A stretch of 64,000 nucleotides of DNA from Leptolyngbya sp. Cla-17 (GTDB lineage: Bacteria > Cyanobacteriota > Cyanobacteriia > Leptolyngbyales > Leptolyngbyaceae): assembly GCF_016807185.1 (NCBI RefSeq), contig NZ_JAEVYN010000001.1, forward strand, positions 372,001 to 436,000. Direction: 5' to 3'. Position 1 is the stretch's first letter. The number at the start of each line of letters is the position of its first letter. Shown here in pieces: positions 26,435 through 35,504 of the stretch. Made by a program: the position numbers and the translations under genes. The notes beneath the pieces were generated by a model. It was not told the origin of the DNA and made no database searches. It saw nothing but the letters and a program-made list of their open reading frames with translations.

Positions 26435-28660
26435 ATGCCCATCAACATTCCCCCCCTAGACGATCGCAACTACGCTGACATTCTGCGGGATGCCCTAGCA
26501 CGCATTCCGGTGCATAACCCAGAGTGGACAAACTTCAACGATAGTGATCCAGGGGTCACAATCATCCAGTTGTTTGCCTTCATGACCGAGAGCATTCTCT
26601 ACCGGGCAAACCAGATTCCCGAGCGTAATCGGTTGAAGTTTTTGCAGTTGCTGGGCATTCCCTTGGCCCCTGCTGCGACCGCCCAGGGCTTTGTCACACT
26701 GACCAATGAGCGGGGTCCCTTGGCAAGCCGCACCTTTGATGCAGGGCTGGATGTGCGGGCAGGGCAGGTGAGATTTCGGACGACGCAAGGGCTAGATGTG
26801 CTGCCGATCGCCGCCCAACTTTTCTATAAGCGTCCCATCAGGACCACCCCCGAACAAGACACGCTGTATCGCCAACTCTATGCCGATTTATTGGGGGAAG
26901 GAGTGCCTGCCTTTTATGAAACGGCGACCATGCCTCAACCCGCAACCGATGGCAGTCTGCCCGTCCTAGATTTGGCCGAACCCGACACGACCGTAGACGG
27001 CTGCTTGTGGATTGCCTTGCTAGCACGTACTGCAAATGAGTTGGCAGCGGTGCGATCGCACCTAACAGGCAAAACCCTCACCCTCGGCATTATGCCCCGC
27101 TTAGATGATGACGAGGTAAGCGTTACCGCTGGACAGACCCAGCGGACGGAGGCTCAGGCTCCACCCGTGCGGTGGGAAATTGTCGATGCGACCACGAGCA
27201 CACCTACCTATCGTCTGTTAGAGTCTCGGAGCAATGGGTCGTTCCTCAATGCTCCGGGGATGGTAGAACTGAAACTGCCCACCAGTGTAGACGAACTCAC
27301 CGGCTGGAACTTTGCCGCATTAGAGCCAGGATTAGAGGGTACAGGCGAATATCCCCCTTCGTTAGCGGATACTAACCTGGGAGATCGCCTGATTACCTGG
27401 ATTCGTCTGCGCCTTGACAAACAGCCTACTAACCAATCAGCGAAGGTTCGCCTGAGTTGGGTCGGTATCAATGCGACTCAAGTGCAGCAAAAAATACTGG
27501 TCACGGGAGAAGTGGTAGGTTCTGGCACAGGCGAACCGGATCAGTGCTTTCGGCTGGCGAATACGCCGGTCTTGCCCGACTCGCTGGTACTGACAGTGGG
27601 AAATGAACCTTGGCAACGGGTTAACGATCTGCTGGCTGCCGATTCGGAGGTGCCGGTGCAGGCTCCCCGCTTGCCCATCTACCAGTCAGAAGCCATGGCG
27701 GGAGTAAAGGCGTCACCCCGCACCAAAGTTTTCACATTGGATCCGGAATCGGGTGACCTTTGCTTTGGCGATGGTGCCCATGGGACTCGCCCCACCCAGC
27801 GGATTGTTGCTAGCTACGCCTTTGGGGGTGGACGGCAGGGCAATCTAGGTCTAGGCTCCATCAACCGCAGCCCTCAGCTACCTGCAGGTTACAAAGTCAC
27901 CAACCCGATCCGCACTTGGGGTGGGGATGATGCCCAGGATACGGCTAGTGCGGAGCGGGGAGTATCCCGCTTTGTGCAGCATCGCGATCGCCTCGTGTCA
28001 GTGCAGGACTTTAAGGACATTACCTGGCAAACACCGGGAGTGGATCTGGGTCGGGTGGAGGTGCTGCCTTTGTTCGACCCAGCCAATCCTGGGTCGGGTG
28101 AAATTCCCGGTGTGGTGACGGTGCTGGTTGTGCCAGCCAGCCCCACTACGGATAATCCTCAGCCCGACCAATTCTTTCTAGAGTCTGTGTGTAACCACCT
28201 CCAGCCTCGGCGCTTGGTGACCACAGAACTGCATGTGCGCGGTCCCCAATATGTCGATGTTTGGGTGTCCGTTAGCATTGAGATCCTTGGGGGTTATGCC
28301 ACTGGCCCAGTGCGAGAGGCCGTGAAGCAAGCGTTGTATCGCTTTTTATCGCCCCTCTATGGCGGGCAGCAACAGACGGGTTGGTCCTTGGGTGTGTCTG
28401 TGCTGCCCCAAGAACTGGAGGCGATCGTGGCGAGGGTTGCCGGGGTGCGTCTGGTCAACAATCCACTGCTGCTGGGTTCTGCAACCGCTAATAACGTAGC
28501 CACGATCGCTATTTCTGGGCTGATGCTGCCTCGTTTGATCGGTGTCTCGGTCACCGAGGGGCCACCGATCCCATTAGAACAACTGCGGAATGCTCCCCCA
28601 GCACTGCCCCTCGATGGAACGCAGTGGACTCCGATTCCTGTCTTACCTGAACGGTGCTAA
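26435..28660 (+). CDS. cis11: baseplate J-like wedge protein (T4 gp6 type)
   Basis: A 741-residue member of the baseplate J family, which forms the wedge ring around the hub. The N-terminal segment ADILRDALARIPVHNPEWTNFNDSDPGVTIIQLFAFMTESILYRANQIPERNRLKFLQLLGI is the family hallmark. Further typical parts are LDPESGDLCFGDGAHGTRP, ITWQTPGVDLGRVEVLPLFD and, near the C-terminus, VDVWVSVSIEILGGYATGPVREAVKQALYRFLSPLYGGQQQTGWSLGVSVLPQELEAIVARVAGV. Size and layout are as in Pvc11 and Afp11. AGAGGAAG precedes the ATG. Confidence 0.93.
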   Translation: MPINIPPLDDRNYADILRDALARIPVHNPEWTNFNDSDPGVTIIQLFAFMTESILYRANQIPERNRLKFLQLLGIPLAPAATAQGFVTLTNERGPLASRTFDAGLDVRAGQVRFRTTQGLDVLPIAAQLFYKRPIRTTPEQDTLYRQLYADLLGEGVPAFYETATMPQPATDGSLPVLDLAEPDTTVDGCLWIALLARTANELAAVRSHLTGKTLTLGIMPRLDDDEVSVTAGQTQRTEAQAPPVRWEIVDATTSTPTYRLLESRSNGSFLNAPGMVELKLPTSVDELTGWNFAALEPGLEGTGEYPPSLADTNLGDRLITWIRLRLDKQPTNQSAKVRLSWVGINATQVQQKILVTGEVVGSGTGEPDQCFRLANTPVLPDSLVLTVGNEPWQRVNDLLAADSEVPVQAPRLPIYQSEAMAGVKASPRTKVFTLDPESGDLCFGDGAHGTRPTQRIVASYAFGGGRQGNLGLGSINRSPQLPAGYKVTNPIRTWGGDDAQDTASAERGVSRFVQHRDRLVSVQDFKDITWQTPGVDLGRVEVLPLFDPANPGSGEIPGVVTVLVVPASPTTDNPQPDQFFLESVCNHLQPRRLVTTELHVRGPQYVDVWVSVSIEILGGYATGPVREAVKQALYRFLSPLYGGQQQTGWSLGVSVLPQELEAIVARVAGVRLVNNPLLLGSATANNVATIAISGLMLPRLIGVSVTEGPPIPLEQLRNAPPALPLDGTQWTPIPVLPERC

Positions 28661-28663
28661 CCC

Positions 28664-31045
28664 ATGAAGGACGTGAACGGCACTCGCTATCATCTGCTTC
28701 TGGGTTATGCCGACTGGCAACGCAGCCAAATTGACCCAGAGAAAACCCCGCTGGGCAACCGCCAGTGGGAATACGACGACACCCACCAGGTGCTGCACCT
28801 CCAGTCCGAAGTATTTGCGTTTCGACAGCAAGGGGCTGCTGGTAGCTCGCTGTCTGCAAACAATCGACGGGATAGCGATCGCGACTCCTATGGACATTGG
28901 TACTGGCTGGATGAAACGGGAACGCAAGTCAGAGTCCTTTGGGCTCACGCGACGAAGGCTGAAATACTGTTCCCTCAGCCCCCTGCCCCCTGCCCCCCCA
29001 CAACCGGCAATTTTCGCCCTGCTGTGCCAACCCCGCCCTCGACGCTTGAACCTCTGTCTGGACTGGCGGTTATGCAGGAGGGCTATCTAGTGGTGGGGTC
29101 TCCGACCACAAACAGTCTGCTGGTGTTTGACCTCTATGCCTTCGATAATGGGTTCCTGCGAGTACCGTTGCCCTTGCCTCCTGCCTCTCCAGATGACCCG
29201 CGTCTCCTAAGTCGGTTTGATCTGGCAGCTTTAGCCGATGGGGGACTGCTGGTGCTAGACCGAATGAATCGACAGGTCTGGCGACTCAATCCCTCTCTAA
29301 GGTTGCTGCCCATGCCTGCTGAAGTGCCAGGAACTTTAACCCTTTTTCAACCGAGACAGGGTCAGCCTCGATATGAGCAGGCAGTTCCAACCGCAGAGGC
29401 GATCGCCCTGGATACCACCGATCCGATGGCGATTGCACCGCTCCCCGATGGCTCGTTCTGGATACTGGTTCAGCAGGCTCCGGACACTGCTTCCGTTTTA
29501 TGTCACTACAGCAAGGATGGAGCTGTATCCCAATCCGTGGTGCTGACAACCATCAATCTGATAGAAGCGGGTACCGATGATTTAACTCTGGGCAGAATTG
29601 AAGGTTACGACATTGCCTACCTGCCGAATCGGGATGCTCAGGGAGGGTTTCTTCCCACTGGGATTTTGTTTGTTACTGATTTTTCTGGCAATCAAGCCTA
29701 TGCTCTACGGGTAGATTCCCTCACTCCTCTCACGCTGAAGCTCGAACGTCAGTATTTCCCCCTTCGCAGTTACAAAAAACAGTATCCTGTTTCACCGCCT
29801 AGTTATGGGTCTGTCGCGTTGGTTGCCGTGTGGGACTTGGGAGATGTGTATTACCACCAGGCGGGCGATCGCTGGTTGCCCATCAAAGCTCTACCCCAGC
29901 GACGCTATGAAAAGACCGCCACCTTACTGCTGCCAGTCATGGATGGGCGCGACCCCAATTGTCTCTGGCACCGTCTCTGTGTGGATGCCTGCATTCCCCC
30001 CGAAACCCAGTTAGAGGTTGAAACCCGCGCCGCCGATGCTCAGGGCGATCTCGTTTGGGACGCTTGGCAAACCCAGCCCAGGCTCTACCAACGACATGCC
30101 GCCGAGGTTCCCTACTCATCCCTGTGGAGTGAGGAAGACCAGGTTAAACCCCACACCGGTACCTGGGAGTTGTTGTTTCAGCAAGTTCAGGGTCGCTACC
30201 TGCAAATTCGCCTCACCCTGAGCGGCAATGGCCGCAATACCCCCATGGTGAGGGCAATACGAGTGCATTATCCGCGCTTTTCCTACCTGCGGGAATATCT
30301 GCCCGATGTTTACCAACAAGACCCCACCTCAATGAGCTTTCTGGATCGGTTTCTGGCCAACCCAGAAGGCAGCTTGACCACTCTGGAAGGACTGATTGCC
30401 CAAGCGCAAACCTTGCTGGATTTGCGCACGGTGCCCTCGGAGGCGGTGGAGTGGCTGGCAAGCTGGATCGGGCTAGCTCTAGAACCGGGCTGGAGCGACT
30501 ATCAGCGGCGGTTGCTGATCGCCCAAGCACCCTACTTCTTCCAGCGACGCGGCACTCAACTGGGGTTACTGCAAGCGATGCTGCTCACCCTGTACCCCCA
30601 ACTTGGCCCCCGCATCTTTCAGGATGATGTCGCCCAGCTCTGCTCCACGGTTCGCATTGTGGAGCGCTTTTTGACCCGTACCCAGCCCGGAGTGGCTGCT
30701 GGAGACCCAACCGAAACGACGCTGATCTCAACGAATGATGTGAAGCAAGATGCCAAAGCGCGTGCCCATCGCTTTACCGTGATGCTGCCAACCACCATTG
30801 ATGCCTCAACCCAGCGGCTAGTGGAACGCATCATTGCCCTCGAAAAACCAGCCCACACCGCCTTTGACCTGAAGCAATACTGGGCCTTGTTTCGGGTGGG
30901 AGAAGTGCGGCTAGGGTTTGATACCGTCCTGGGGCGGGGCGGTCAGTTTGATACCTTCCGTCTGGGGCAGTCGGCGCTTGCTGAGGCTGCTCTAGGCGAA
31001 ACCTTCCCTTATACCTTGACCAATCGCACTGTAATCCATCGGTAG
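28664..31045 (+). CDS. cis12: baseplate protein: propeller-like domain fused to TIGR02242 tail domain
   Basis: A 793-residue protein. The C-terminal 260 residues match the TIGR02242/P2 gpI-type tail domain: YLREYLPDVYQQDPTSMSFLDRFLANPEGSLTTLEGLIAQAQTLLDLRTVP and WLASWIGLALEPGWSDYQRRLLIAQAPYFFQRRGTQLGLLQAMLLTLY. The N-terminal 450 residues contain repeated motifs such as LAALADGGLLVLDRMNRQVWRLN, AIAPLPDGSFWILVQ and GILFVTDFSGNQAYALR, which look like the blades of an NHL-type beta-propeller. The wedge function is known for the family; the propeller presumably offers a binding surface on the baseplate rim. Its start lies four bases after the previous stop. Confidence 0.85.
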   Translation: MKDVNGTRYHLLLGYADWQRSQIDPEKTPLGNRQWEYDDTHQVLHLQSEVFAFRQQGAAGSSLSANNRRDSDRDSYGHWYWLDETGTQVRVLWAHATKAEILFPQPPAPCPPTTGNFRPAVPTPPSTLEPLSGLAVMQEGYLVVGSPTTNSLLVFDLYAFDNGFLRVPLPLPPASPDDPRLLSRFDLAALADGGLLVLDRMNRQVWRLNPSLRLLPMPAEVPGTLTLFQPRQGQPRYEQAVPTAEAIALDTTDPMAIAPLPDGSFWILVQQAPDTASVLCHYSKDGAVSQSVVLTTINLIEAGTDDLTLGRIEGYDIAYLPNRDAQGGFLPTGILFVTDFSGNQAYALRVDSLTPLTLKLERQYFPLRSYKKQYPVSPPSYGSVALVAVWDLGDVYYHQAGDRWLPIKALPQRRYEKTATLLLPVMDGRDPNCLWHRLCVDACIPPETQLEVETRAADAQGDLVWDAWQTQPRLYQRHAAEVPYSSLWSEEDQVKPHTGTWELLFQQVQGRYLQIRLTLSGNGRNTPMVRAIRVHYPRFSYLREYLPDVYQQDPTSMSFLDRFLANPEGSLTTLEGLIAQAQTLLDLRTVPSEAVEWLASWIGLALEPGWSDYQRRLLIAQAPYFFQRRGTQLGLLQAMLLTLYPQLGPRIFQDDVAQLCSTVRIVERFLTRTQPGVAAGDPTETTLISTNDVKQDAKARAHRFTVMLPTTIDASTQRLVERIIALEKPAHTAFDLKQYWALFRVGEVRLGFDTVLGRGGQFDTFRLGQSALAEAALGETFPYTLTNRTVIHR

Positions 31046-31075
31046 TTGCTATTCCCCCGTAACGAGGAGAACTCT

Positions 31076-32941
31076 ATGCCCCAACCCTTTCATCTCTGTC
31101 CAGATTTGGGCGAACTGCATGCCTACGAGCGACTGAATTATGTTCTGGGCCAAGTGCTGGGGGTCAAAGACTTTCAGCAAGAACAGGTCTATTTTCTGCA
31201 CAAAGCGCGCTTACACAACCGTAGCTTGCACGGCTACGGCACCGTGTGGGGGCTGGAGGTTAGCACCAACGGCACTGGGGAGAAGTTAGAAATCCAGGTC
31301 TTGCCTGGGTTTGCGATCGACACTCAGGGGCGAGAAGTGCTGGTGGATGCGCTGCAATGCGCCAACTTGAATACCTGGCTGGCTGCGGCGATCGCCCAAG
31401 GTTCCCCAACCGCCAACCGCGATACACTCACACCAATTGCCGGTCCCGGTTCCTCTCTAGCAGTATATGTCACGCTTTGCTATCACCCCTGCCAGACTGG
31501 TGCCCAACCCATTCTGGGCAATCCTTGTCGCACGGATTCTGGGCAAGAGGGCGTAATCCAATACACCCGCATTCGGGATGACTTTGAGCTCAAGCTACTG
31601 GCCAAACCACCCAGACAAATTGAAGAAGATCAGGTGCGGGCAATCGGTGACCTGTTTGCCAAAATCGAAATTGATGCCACCCCCTCTGCCCGCCTGAGTG
31701 ACGCAGCCACTGCCACCCTGGTGCAAACGCTGCGAGACCGCCTTGATGATCCAGCCAGAATTCCGGGGCTGAGTGCCCTCAGAATTCCGGCTGTGCAGGC
31801 TCGCGATTTATTACGAGAACTGTTGCGCTATTGGATCACCACCACCCGCCCGACGCTGGATAAACTCCAAAATCCTGTTCTCAAACTGCTCGAAAAAATT
31901 CGCATTGATGACACGATCGCCACACCACCCACAGAAGCGGAGATCGCGACCCAGGTTGCCTTATTCACAGCGGCCTTGGATGCCTATGTGCAAACCAATC
32001 AATTAACGGCGATCGAGGCGATCTCCCCTGTCACTGTACCAGGAGCGATCGCGACTCGTTACCGACGCACCATCCTGCAATACTGGAGCAGCAAGCCCGA
32101 AGCCAACCAAACCTCGGAAGATCAGTGCATTTTGCTGGCAACGGTGCAGTTTGCATTAACGGCAGACGGCACTGTGGATGAAATCCCCCCTAATCCTATT
32201 GAGGTGGTGAACCTACAGCGTCCGTATCTGCTCCACACCCGACTGCTGCAAGAACTGCTGCTGCAAGGCATTTTGCAAGGACCAGGAGGGGTTGGTCCCC
32301 AGGGTCCAGCAGGTCCAACTGGTGCACCAGGAACCCCAGGCGCACCAGGAACCGGAACCCCGGGCACACCAGGAACCCCGGGCACACCAGGAACTCCGGG
32401 GACCCCTGGTACAGGGCTGGATCAGCTAATCCTGCGCCCCATTGATTTGGTGTTATTTAGCGATCGCCAGTCCCCCCCCGTTTTTCCACGAGACATTGAC
32501 CCTACCCTGCCGCTGGCGGTACCGGGCACCGTGAACGGTTACCCAGCCGTGGTATTCAATCGGGGGCGAGGCGTAGCGGCCTTTAGCACCCTGCGACCGA
32601 CTAGCCTGCCTCCCGGTCAATCGCCTCTGCTACATCTCTACTGCACAGCGCGCGGAGGGGTGGTGAGCTGGAGCATTACCTGGCGCTGGTTGCGATCGCT
32701 GAATCCTGGCGAACTTGTGCGACTAGATGCGGCTCTGACCTCTACAGATTTCGCGACCGATGAGATGCCCCGGATGGAGCTGGATAGGTTTCACCTGCAC
32801 CGCAGCGAGCCATTGAAGCTGGAGGTCAATGCCGATCAACTTGACTACCTGATGGTGTATCTGGTGCCGAAGGCGGAGCTGAATGGCGGGGAGCGGGAGC
32901 AGTTGTATTTACTGATGGCTGAGCTGAGGTGGGAGGTCTAA
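31076..32941 (+). CDS. tail-fibre-like protein with collagen-type Gly-X-Y repeat
   Basis: A 621-residue protein with GAGGAGA before the ATG at 31076. The N-terminal 160 residues (YERLNYVLGQVLGVKDFQQEQVYFLHKARLHNRSLHGYGTVWGLEV...LPGFAIDTQGREVLV) form a domain also present in the next gene and found at the base of these fibres. A helical middle follows, then about 14 Gly-X-Y triplets (GPQGPAGPTGAPGTPGAPG and onwards) encoded at about 32279-32410, and a C-terminal beta-rich domain. A collagen-like rod implies a trimeric fibre. The repeat is rich in GTPGTP units with near-identical DNA. Confidence 0.8.
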   Translation: MPQPFHLCPDLGELHAYERLNYVLGQVLGVKDFQQEQVYFLHKARLHNRSLHGYGTVWGLEVSTNGTGEKLEIQVLPGFAIDTQGREVLVDALQCANLNTWLAAAIAQGSPTANRDTLTPIAGPGSSLAVYVTLCYHPCQTGAQPILGNPCRTDSGQEGVIQYTRIRDDFELKLLAKPPRQIEEDQVRAIGDLFAKIEIDATPSARLSDAATATLVQTLRDRLDDPARIPGLSALRIPAVQARDLLRELLRYWITTTRPTLDKLQNPVLKLLEKIRIDDTIATPPTEAEIATQVALFTAALDAYVQTNQLTAIEAISPVTVPGAIATRYRRTILQYWSSKPEANQTSEDQCILLATVQFALTADGTVDEIPPNPIEVVNLQRPYLLHTRLLQELLLQGILQGPGGVGPQGPAGPTGAPGTPGAPGTGTPGTPGTPGTPGTPGTPGTGLDQLILRPIDLVLFSDRQSPPVFPRDIDPTLPLAVPGTVNGYPAVVFNRGRGVAAFSTLRPTSLPPGQSPLLHLYCTARGGVVSWSITWRWLRSLNPGELVRLDAALTSTDFATDEMPRMELDRFHLHRSEPLKLEVNADQLDYLMVYLVPKAELNGGEREQLYLLMAELRWEV

Positions 32942-35163
32942 TGGAGACACAATTTTTAGAAGCGGTTTTTAGCGATAGCATTCAGCACCCAAACTTTTTC
33001 AACGGACGGATTCTGACAGCCACCGATCTGCGGGATGAGCAGGTGGCAGAGCTGAAGCGATCGCGCTACCTGGGGCAGGCGATCGGCGCGGGCGTTGTCT
33101 ATGGTCTAAATGTGACCGCTGCCAGCAGCCGTAATGCCCTAGAGATTACCAGCGGTTTAGCCATCAACCGCCGGGGAGACACCCTCCACTTGCCAGGAAA
33201 AACAACCACCGTCGAACTCGTTCTGACGGAACGGCCCACTGCTACAGCCACATCCCCCTTTGTGCCCTGTGATATCGCAGGGGCAACGACGCTAACGGGA
33301 GTGGTATCTACCGGGTTTTATTTGCTGGCGATTACCAACGCCACCCGCCTCTCGGTGACGATGGCTCCTAACTCTAGCTTGAATGGAGACAGACCCGGCT
33401 GCACCAACCGCTACGAGGAAGTGGGAGTGCAGTTCAAGCTGGTGCCGTTGACCAATGAAGACTTTGTGAGTACGTCTCCCACTGCCTTAATCGATCGCAG
33501 TCGTCTGGCTCACCGCTGCTTCGGTACTAATCAATTGACTCCATTCGCGGCTGACCCCGTTCATGCCCCAGTTCAATATGGTCTACTAAATTCCCTTCGC
33601 GCTGACAAACGCCTGACAGACTGTGACGTTCCCCTGGCCCTGTTTCAGTTTCAACCACCGACTGTGAAATTTGTTGATGTTTGGGCAGTGCGACGTCCTT
33701 GCCTTCAAGGTGTTGAAAACGATGCATGGCTAAATCAGCAGAGCGCAATGGTGGGTTTACGCCGAATGATTGAGGCCAAGGTATTTTTCCTACAATTCCA
33801 ACATCAGCTCGAAGACATTCGCCAACAAGATGGCGTGAATATTCGTGCAGTAGATTATTTTGAATACTTGCCAGCAGCAGGTTACCTACCTGTCGGAAAA
33901 ACAGGCTTATCAGGCTTCAAGCTAGAAACGTTCTTCTCAGGCATCACACGTCATCAGGTCAGCCTAGATCCGGTAGCATTGCGCCGTATTTTCCACGAGT
34001 CATTTTCTGTTGCCCCAATTAAGCCCGGTACAGAGGAGATTGCTATCTATCCGGTTTCAGCCACAGCAGGTAATGAACCCTATGTCGTTTTCATGCGCTC
34101 TGGTCTAGGACAGTTTGCCTTAGTTGCCTCAGGAAACTGTACGTATACCCTGAATCCCAGCAATTGGGAAGCCAGTCTGACACAAATTGCCAATGGGCTA
34201 AAAGACATTCATATTTGCCTGCAAACTGGAACATATATCCTTTCGCGCCCGATTGAGATTAAGAATAAAGGGCACATTAAGATAACAGGAGCTGGAACCG
34301 GAACCCGCTTACTAGCTCAAAATTCAGAGGCAGCTTTGCGTTTTGAGAATTGTCAAAGCGTGACAGTGCGGGATTTATATGCAGAGAATGGCTTGGCAGT
34401 AACGCCACAAGGTCGTCAGAGTTTGCAAGGAACCCTCAGTTTTTACGACTGTCAGGAGGTTAATGTTGAGAATGCTACGCTCAAATGCGTTGGCAACGCT
34501 ATTAAAACCTCTGCCTGCATTACGGTTGCTCCATCGAAGGTGGGTAAGCATCAGCTAAGTAGTACGATTAGCAACGTTCGCGTCCATAGCTGTAACCTCG
34601 AAATGGGGCCTCGACAAGTTGGGATTTTGCTAGTTAATACTCGCTATGTACAAGTTGAGAATAATCGTTTAGCTGCCCTAAGTTCTGGCAATCCTTCTTT
34701 TCAAGGCATTGTCATTGGGGGTAGCCTCGCTAACGGTGTACGGATTCTCAATAACACGATTGAAAATACACTACAAGGAATTCACATTGGCTTGAGTCAC
34801 AATGAAAATAGTAAGGGTGCTCCAGACATTGCAGAAAATATTTTCATTACAGGTAACATGGTGCATGTTTCTTCCCCTAACCTACCCAACACCAACCAGA
34901 AACGTCATGGTGTTTTTGTCGGAAATTGTAGCAGTTTAGTAATTGAGAATAATTACCTCACCCTCAGGCGCTTCAACGGAACCGCGAATTTGTTTATTGA
35001 TGGGATACGGGTTTTTGGAACCTTGGGACGTCGCATTGTCATTCGTCAAAATCATTTGACCAGTATCAACGCCCTGGCAAGCTTTTCGGGAGGTGGTATT
35101 CAGGTTACAAATTTGGGATCAACACCTGAACCTCACCTAATCGAAAATAACTTTGTAGGCTAA
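32941..35163 (+). CDS. tail-fibre-like protein with C-terminal parallel beta-helix
   Basis: A 740-residue protein whose ATG overlaps the previous stop (TAATG). The N-terminal 120 residues (SIQHPNFFNGRILTATDLRDEQVAELKRSRYLGQAIGAGVVYGLNV...GLAINRRGDTLHLPG) resemble the N-terminal domain of the preceding fibre gene. From about residue 400 the sequence shows repeated right-handed beta-helix coils (RFENCQSVTVRDLYAENG, VLIVNTRYVQVENNRL, GVRILNNTIENTLQGIHIG, FITGNMVHVS, LVIENNYLTL), as in pectate-lyase-like and phage tailspike domains. The DNA coding for the second half is visibly more A/T-rich. A receptor-binding or glycan-cleaving role is inferred. Confidence 0.8.
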   Translation: METQFLEAVFSDSIQHPNFFNGRILTATDLRDEQVAELKRSRYLGQAIGAGVVYGLNVTAASSRNALEITSGLAINRRGDTLHLPGKTTTVELVLTERPTATATSPFVPCDIAGATTLTGVVSTGFYLLAITNATRLSVTMAPNSSLNGDRPGCTNRYEEVGVQFKLVPLTNEDFVSTSPTALIDRSRLAHRCFGTNQLTPFAADPVHAPVQYGLLNSLRADKRLTDCDVPLALFQFQPPTVKFVDVWAVRRPCLQGVENDAWLNQQSAMVGLRRMIEAKVFFLQFQHQLEDIRQQDGVNIRAVDYFEYLPAAGYLPVGKTGLSGFKLETFFSGITRHQVSLDPVALRRIFHESFSVAPIKPGTEEIAIYPVSATAGNEPYVVFMRSGLGQFALVASGNCTYTLNPSNWEASLTQIANGLKDIHICLQTGTYILSRPIEIKNKGHIKITGAGTGTRLLAQNSEAALRFENCQSVTVRDLYAENGLAVTPQGRQSLQGTLSFYDCQEVNVENATLKCVGNAIKTSACITVAPSKVGKHQLSSTISNVRVHSCNLEMGPRQVGILLVNTRYVQVENNRLAALSSGNPSFQGIVIGGSLANGVRILNNTIENTLQGIHIGLSHNENSKGAPDIAENIFITGNMVHVSSPNLPNTNQKRHGVFVGNCSSLVIENNYLTLRRFNGTANLFIDGIRVFGTLGRRIVIRQNHLTSINALASFSGGGIQVTNLGSTPEPHLIENNFVG

Positions 35164-35237
35164 CTGCAGGAGATCGTCTTCTCAATGTTAAAAATAGTTA
35201 GCAACAGCCTTGCTGATGAGTGGGCATTGCTATTCTT

Positions 35238-35342
35238 ATAGATGCAGTCGCTTCTATTGGTATTAGTCGCTTGCGTTTCTGAGCTCGCAGCAATGTGGCA
35301 GATGTTTCGTAGGTCGGAAGGGTTCGAATCCCGCGTCTGTAA
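35238..35342 (+). pseudogene. degenerate tRNA-like sequence
   Basis: A T-arm-like segment (GGGTTCGAATCCC, 35320-35332) is followed by CGTCTGTA, which can pair with ATAGATG at 35238 or with GCAGATG at 35298 as an acceptor stem (with wobbles). Between them, ATTGGTATTAG resembles a D loop. The stem next to the T loop is mismatched and no clear anticodon arm can be drawn, so it is not a functional tRNA. A terminator follows directly. It may be a decayed tRNA or an old attachment-site remnant. Confidence 0.3.
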
Positions 35343-35344
35343 TT

Positions 35345-35375
35345 GGGGAGTACAATGCTGCTCCCCTTAATTTTT
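35345..35375 (+). terminator. intrinsic terminator inside the injection-system cluster
   Basis: GGGGAG (35345-35350) pairs with CTCCCC (35361-35366) around a ten-base loop, and five T residues follow after TTAA. It lies in the 341-base gap after the beta-helix fibre and would end the long structural operon, so the three genes downstream probably need their own promoter. Confidence 0.65.
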
Positions 35376-35504
35376 AGGCTCAATTTGAGCAATTTGGATA
35401 CACCTTAGGCGTTGCTCAAGCATTTTCTTAAAGTAGCGTGTATGACTCTCTGCTGACTGCTTGGGTTAGGACGCAGGGATCGAGGAACTGTTACCTGTTA
35501 AAAC

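Noticed and set aside
35198..35392. 64-codon - strand frame in the gap between fibre and tape-measure genes
   Set aside because: No ribosome site or homology; it covers the tRNA-like sequence and terminator, which explain the region better.
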